17,376 nt of DNA, from assembly GCA_015494035.1 (NCBI GenBank), contig WGBZ01000199.1, positions 1-17,376 on the forward strand, written 5' to 3'. The notes below the pieces were generated by a model. It was not told the origin of the DNA. It searched no databases and saw nothing but the letters and a program-made list of their open reading frames with translations. This document shows positions 16,284-17,376 of the stretch, piece after piece. The position numbers and the translations under genes are program-made. The number at the start of each line of letters is the position of its first letter. Position 1 is the first letter of the stretch. This DNA is from Lysobacterales bacterium. Lineage in GTDB: Bacteria; Pseudomonadota; Gammaproteobacteria; Xanthomonadales; Marinicellaceae.

Positions 16284-16399
16284 TGTGCTTTCGCTTTTCC
16301 TCGTGTTAGACATACCTCGCGTACTTGTTTGCGCGGGTAAGGGATTGAGCCGAACAGAGCATTCTAGCCGATGCCGCGGGTTAAAAAAACCCTCGCCCT

Positions 16400-16565
16400 C
16401 TAAGGAAGCTCTGATCGAATCGTGAACTCGCTTCTCACACCTGAAATATCCGATAACTGTGTTGAAGTCCTGGCCAATAGCCTGCTATTGGCCGCGAACT
16501 TCGCCTTGTTCTCGAACATTTCCGGCATAATCTGCTTCGTCCAGATTCAATCAGAGCTTCCCTAG
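16400..16565 (-). mobile_element. MITE-like palindromic element, copy D (166 bp subtype)
   Basis: It runs from CTAA (16400-16403) to CTAG (16562-16565) and is the reverse-orientation counterpart of copy A, with roughly a dozen differences. The centre is GGCCAATAGC-CT-GCTATTGGCC (16472-16493), a longer perfect palindrome than in the other copies. It separates the cbiM-like gene (stop at 16602) from the msrA promoter region. The remaining bases 16284-16399 hold the msrA leader, with a possible -10 box TAGAAT on the minus strand but no good -35 box. Confidence 0.87.
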
Positions 16566-16601
16566 GCGGCACATGGTCTGACCCGGTAAAAGTGTTGATG
16601 C

Positions 16602-17276
16602 TTACAGCGGTTTTTTATCGGACAGGTACAGCTTGTCGGAAAAGCTTTTAACCCATTTGGGCCGGTACACCACCATCAGCGTCAGCAAGGCGCCATTGAG
16701 AAAGCCTTCGCCAAACAGCAACAAAGGCACCACATACAGGAATTCATGCAGGATTTTCTCGTGCGCCACCTGTCCGGTGGCTTCCAGCCAGGCCGCCCAG
16801 GCCAGGGCCGTCAGGCCGAGGCTGATGACTGCGCCCCAGAAACCGGTGGCAAACACGTAAATGAAGAAGTTATGCGACAGTTTTCGCTGGATAACCCGGT
16901 GCACCAAGGTTATCCAGGCAATGGGTAAAAAGCCCCAGATCACTGTTTGCGGCACCACATCGGGCCAATGAATCACGCCCAAAGCGGCCAGGGCCAGGTT
17001 GACAATGACCACCCCAAGCATGGCGCTGGGCCAGAGAAACATCAAGGTAAAGGCTGTCAGCAACAGAAAATGCAATTCCAGCCCGGGGGTAATGGCGGCA
17101 CGTGCGCTCCAGAAAATACCCAGTGTGACCAGCGCGGCAAAAAACAGGTGCTGGCGCCAGTCCGGGTATTCGCTGGAAAAATTTTTCCACGGGAAATGGC
17201 GCACAGCCAGGACAAGGCCCAGAACGAATAAGGCATAGACAATCAAATGAGGCAGGTCGGTGTTCATGAAGGGCAT
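16602..17276 (-). CDS. CbiM-like energy-coupling factor permease, multi-pass membrane protein
   Basis: The 224 aa protein is strongly hydrophobic, with about six membrane segments (for example IVYALFVLGLVLAV, HLFFAALVTLGIFW, LLLTAFTLMFLWPSAMLG). Two patches resemble the CbiM/ECF permease family: GLELHFLLLTAFTLMFLWPSAMLG near residues 65-88 (shown here in description only) and FGEGFLNGALLTLMVVYRPKWV near the C-terminus. CbiM proteins take part in cobalt or nickel uptake. The usual N-terminal MHIxxG metal-binding start is absent and no CbiN, CbiQ or CbiO gene is seen within the window, so the substrate is uncertain. I chose the ATG at 17274-17276 because GGGGAG lies seven bases upstream; the open frame starts at 17291. 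Confidence 0.75.
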   Translation of the reverse strand: MPFMNTDLPHLIVYALFVLGLVLAVRHFPWKNFSSEYPDWRQHLFFAALVTLGIFWSARAAITPGLELHFLLLTAFTLMFLWPSAMLGVVIVNLALAALGVIHWPDVVPQTVIWGFLPIAWITLVHRVIQRKLSHNFFIYVFATGFWGAVISLGLTALAWAAWLEATGQVAHEKILHEFLYVVPLLLFGEGFLNGALLTLMVVYRPKWVKSFSDKLYLSDKKPL

Positions 17277-17291
17277 TTGTAATCTCCCCAT

Positions 17292-17366
17292 TTTTAACGG
17301 GAGTTAAAAGTAGAGGCTCCTGTCGCCATAGCGAGTTTCTGCATTGGCGTTATGCCCCCGAGAGCC
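17292..17366 (-). promoter_or_regulatory. Possible structured leader upstream of the CbiM-like gene, cut by the window end
   Basis: On the plus strand GGCTC (17315-17319) pairs with GAGCC (17362-17366), enclosing CGCCA (17324-17328) and TGGCG (17345-17349). A separate hairpin TTTTAAC-GGGA-GTTAAAA (17292-17309) lies next to the ribosome site. The pairings are short and no known riboswitch core was recognised, so this may be chance. Confidence 0.25.
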
Positions 17367-17376
17367 ATATTTGGCC

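Noticed and set aside
17277..17376. Cobalamin riboswitch before the CbiM-like gene
   Set aside because: A GACAGGAGCC string superficially resembles the 3' part of that riboswitch, but no B12 box or conserved core is visible in the 100 bp available.
1..17376. tRNA or rRNA genes
   Set aside because: No cloverleaf-like stretch or recognisable rRNA segment was found in the intergenic regions by eye.

Overview
The window looks like a chromosomal segment of a gammaproteobacterium of moderate GC. The protein families (E. coli-type NADP isocitrate dehydrogenase, PpnN, class I PPK2, CusCBA, MsrA) and the strong Shine-Dalgarno sites fit this, but I cannot name a genus. Almost everything is on the minus strand; only one gene (1210-2019) is on the plus strand.

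Layout. 1-1000: an icd gene whose frame is open but which lacks about 103 internal codons. 1175-2124: a plus-strand gene for an unrecognised protein with two FHA-like halves and a C-terminal membrane anchor, closed by a bidirectional terminator. 2191-4956: a secreted M16 zinc protease. 4957-5251: an intergenic region with a tandem repeat and a nested inverted repeat. 5252-12384: a Cu(I)/Ag(I) efflux operon read right to left: promoter and Fur-like dyad, a Cys/His-rich CopL-like secreted protein, cusC, cusB, cusA and a DUF302 gene. 12423-13882: a class I polyphosphate kinase 2 gene followed by a very lysine-rich, histone H1-like small protein. 14379-16283: msrA followed by ppnN. 16602-17276: a CbiM-like membrane permease whose upstream region runs off the window edge.

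The most distinctive non-coding content is a family of short mobile-element-like repeats between 12.1 and 16.6 kb. There are four full copies of 166-168 bp and one end fragment. All share ends that read TAGGGAAGC, each is a long imperfect palindrome, and they fall into two sequence subtypes (166 bp and 168 bp). One copy lies between the copper-operon promoter and its first gene. Two tandem copies sharing a CTAG lie between the stop codon of ppnN and a likely terminator. One lies between the cbiM-like gene and msrA. They look like MITEs moved by a transposase encoded elsewhere.

How the genes work together. The Cus proteins form a tripartite pump from inner membrane to outside, with CopL-like and DUF302 proteins as probable periplasmic or accessory metal-handling partners. 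PPK2, the lysine-rich protein, PpnN and MsrA suggest a cluster concerned with nucleotide and polyphosphate balance and oxidative damage, but only the adjacency is visible, not a shared regulator.
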